Shown here: one piece after another, positions 63,582 through 64,000 of the stretch | Numbering within the stretch: the stretch's first letter is position 1 | Layout of the letters: every line of letters starts with the position of its first letter | Assembly (NCBI RefSeq): GCF_029815055.1 | Contig: NZ_JAPPWA010000002.1 | Location: forward strand, 1,550,001 to 1,614,000 | Length of the DNA: 64,000 nucleotides | Source of the DNA: Ignatzschineria sp. RMDPL8A | GTDB taxonomy: Bacteria > Pseudomonadota > Gammaproteobacteria > Cardiobacteriales > Wohlfahrtiimonadaceae | Reading direction: 5' to 3' | Translations under genes and position numbers: made by a program | The notes under the pieces: generated by a model | Database searches by the model: none | Told to the model about the DNA's origin: nothing | Seen by the model: the letters and a program-made list of their open reading frames with translations, nothing else

Positions 63582-64000
63582 TTAATGTTTGATTATGTAG
63601 AGATTTTTGGTGTAGGTACTGCCAAGCGGGTCTTTCCCGGTATAGCCACCAACGTACGGTTTCACCAAGCGCGGATTCGCATAATAGAAGACCGGGACAA
63701 TCGCCGTATCACGATCAAGCACTGTTTCCGCCTCTTTATAGATCACCGCACGAGCGGCTTCCGTCTCGGCGCGCACGCTTTTTGCCATCACCGCATCAAA
63801 ATCGTCACTCTTATAGTGAGCGGTATTATTGCTGCTATGAGAGAGCATAATATTTAAAAATGACGATGGCTCATTATAATCGGCGCACCAACCTGCACGC
63901 GCTACCTGATAATTGCCTTGGTGACGCGAATCTAAGAAGGTTTTCCACTCTTGATTTTCAAGCTTCACATTAATAAGGCCACCACTATTTTGCTTCCACA
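63582..64000 (-). CDS. oppA: Oligopeptide-binding protein OppA, second copy (3' part only)
   Basis: The open frame continues through the window edge; about 139 C-terminal residues are visible, beginning WKQNSGGLINVKLENQEWKTFLD, similar to the complete oppA downstream (KQSLDGMVEMTLTNQEWKTFLD). Shared elements include GWCADYNEPSSFLNIML and NTAHYKSDDFDAVMAKS, ending TYTKNLYIIKH. So the genome carries at least two tandem oppA genes before oppBCDF. The 136 bases between them hold a short hairpin and the downstream gene's start region. Confidence 0.9.
   Translation of the reverse strand, partial: WKQNSGGLINVKLENQEWKTFLDSRHQGNYQVARAGWCADYNEPSSFLNIMLSHSSNNTAHYKSDDFDAVMAKSVRAETEAARAVIYKEAETVLDRDTAIVPVFYYANPRLVKPYVGGYTGKDPLGSTYTKNLYIIKH

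Overview
The window looks like a moderately AT-rich gammaproteobacterial chromosome. Supporting this are LpxK (lipid A), EpmC (EF-P hydroxylase), YgiQ, YpfJ, RNase R, a complete cbb3 oxidase locus with an FNR/ANR-type box, and a degenerate type I-F CRISPR remnant. The mixture suggests a member of the Cardiobacteriales/Ignatzschineria/Wohlfahrtiimonas neighbourhood, but this is inference from gene content only. Most of the window is housekeeping chromosome; the accessory material is at 1-1.7 kb, 14.9-16.7 kb and 18.9-19.5 kb.

Layout. 0-1.7 kb: an overlapping methyltransferase and HNH nuclease pair. 1.8-7.0 kb: YfcE-like phosphoesterase, YpfJ metalloprotease, an HxlR regulator divergent from an NAD(P)-binding protein, EpmC, and a large unrecognised exported protein. 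7.5-14.6 kb: RtcB, AcuI-like reductase, AroC, LipA and YgiQ, separated by clear intrinsic terminators. 14.8-16.7 kb: tRNA-Arg(CCT) followed by small exported proteins, including a 56-residue lipoprotein, a His/Cys-rich protein and a DUF411 copper-type protein. 16.8-18.9 kb: LysE-family exporter with divergent Lrp/AsnC regulator, and a membrane-anchored endonuclease I. 19.06-19.48 kb: a five-repeat I-F CRISPR fragment fused directly to the first ~50 codons of cas1; everything that should lie between them is gone. 19.7-24.8 kb: fhs and gatCAB. 24.7-33.7 kb: ccoNOQP and ccoGHIS, all on the minus strand, with ccoS overlapping gatC. 33.8-36.9 kb: dgt, tsaD, dgkA and a 48-residue membrane protein. 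37.1-42 kb: topA, a degenerate NtrC/NtrX-like regulator, yggS. 42.2-45.5 kb: dnaK-dnaJ with a heat-shock promoter. 45.7-53.8 kb: comEC, a divergent coaX, lpxK, rnr, dinB. 53.9-64 kb: HpaI-type aldolase, metI-metQ-metQ without metN behind a structured leader RNA, and an oppABCDF operon with a second oppA running off the window.

How the genes work together. The cco block encodes the high-affinity cbb3 oxidase (NOQP), its copper importer (I) and assembly factors (G, H, S); the upstream FNR/ANR-like box implies induction at low oxygen. gatCAB downstream of ccoS supplies Gln-tRNA and/or Asn-tRNA by transamidation. The opp and met transporters import peptides and methionine.

The most notable items are the cas1-to-array deletion scar; the metI leader, which has SAM-II-like sequence blocks and an intrinsic terminator, next to a met cluster lacking its ATPase; two candidate small RNAs (before comEC and before rtcB); and two proteins that keep their family fold but have lost key catalytic residues (the NtrX-like regulator and CoaX). 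No complete new system was found.
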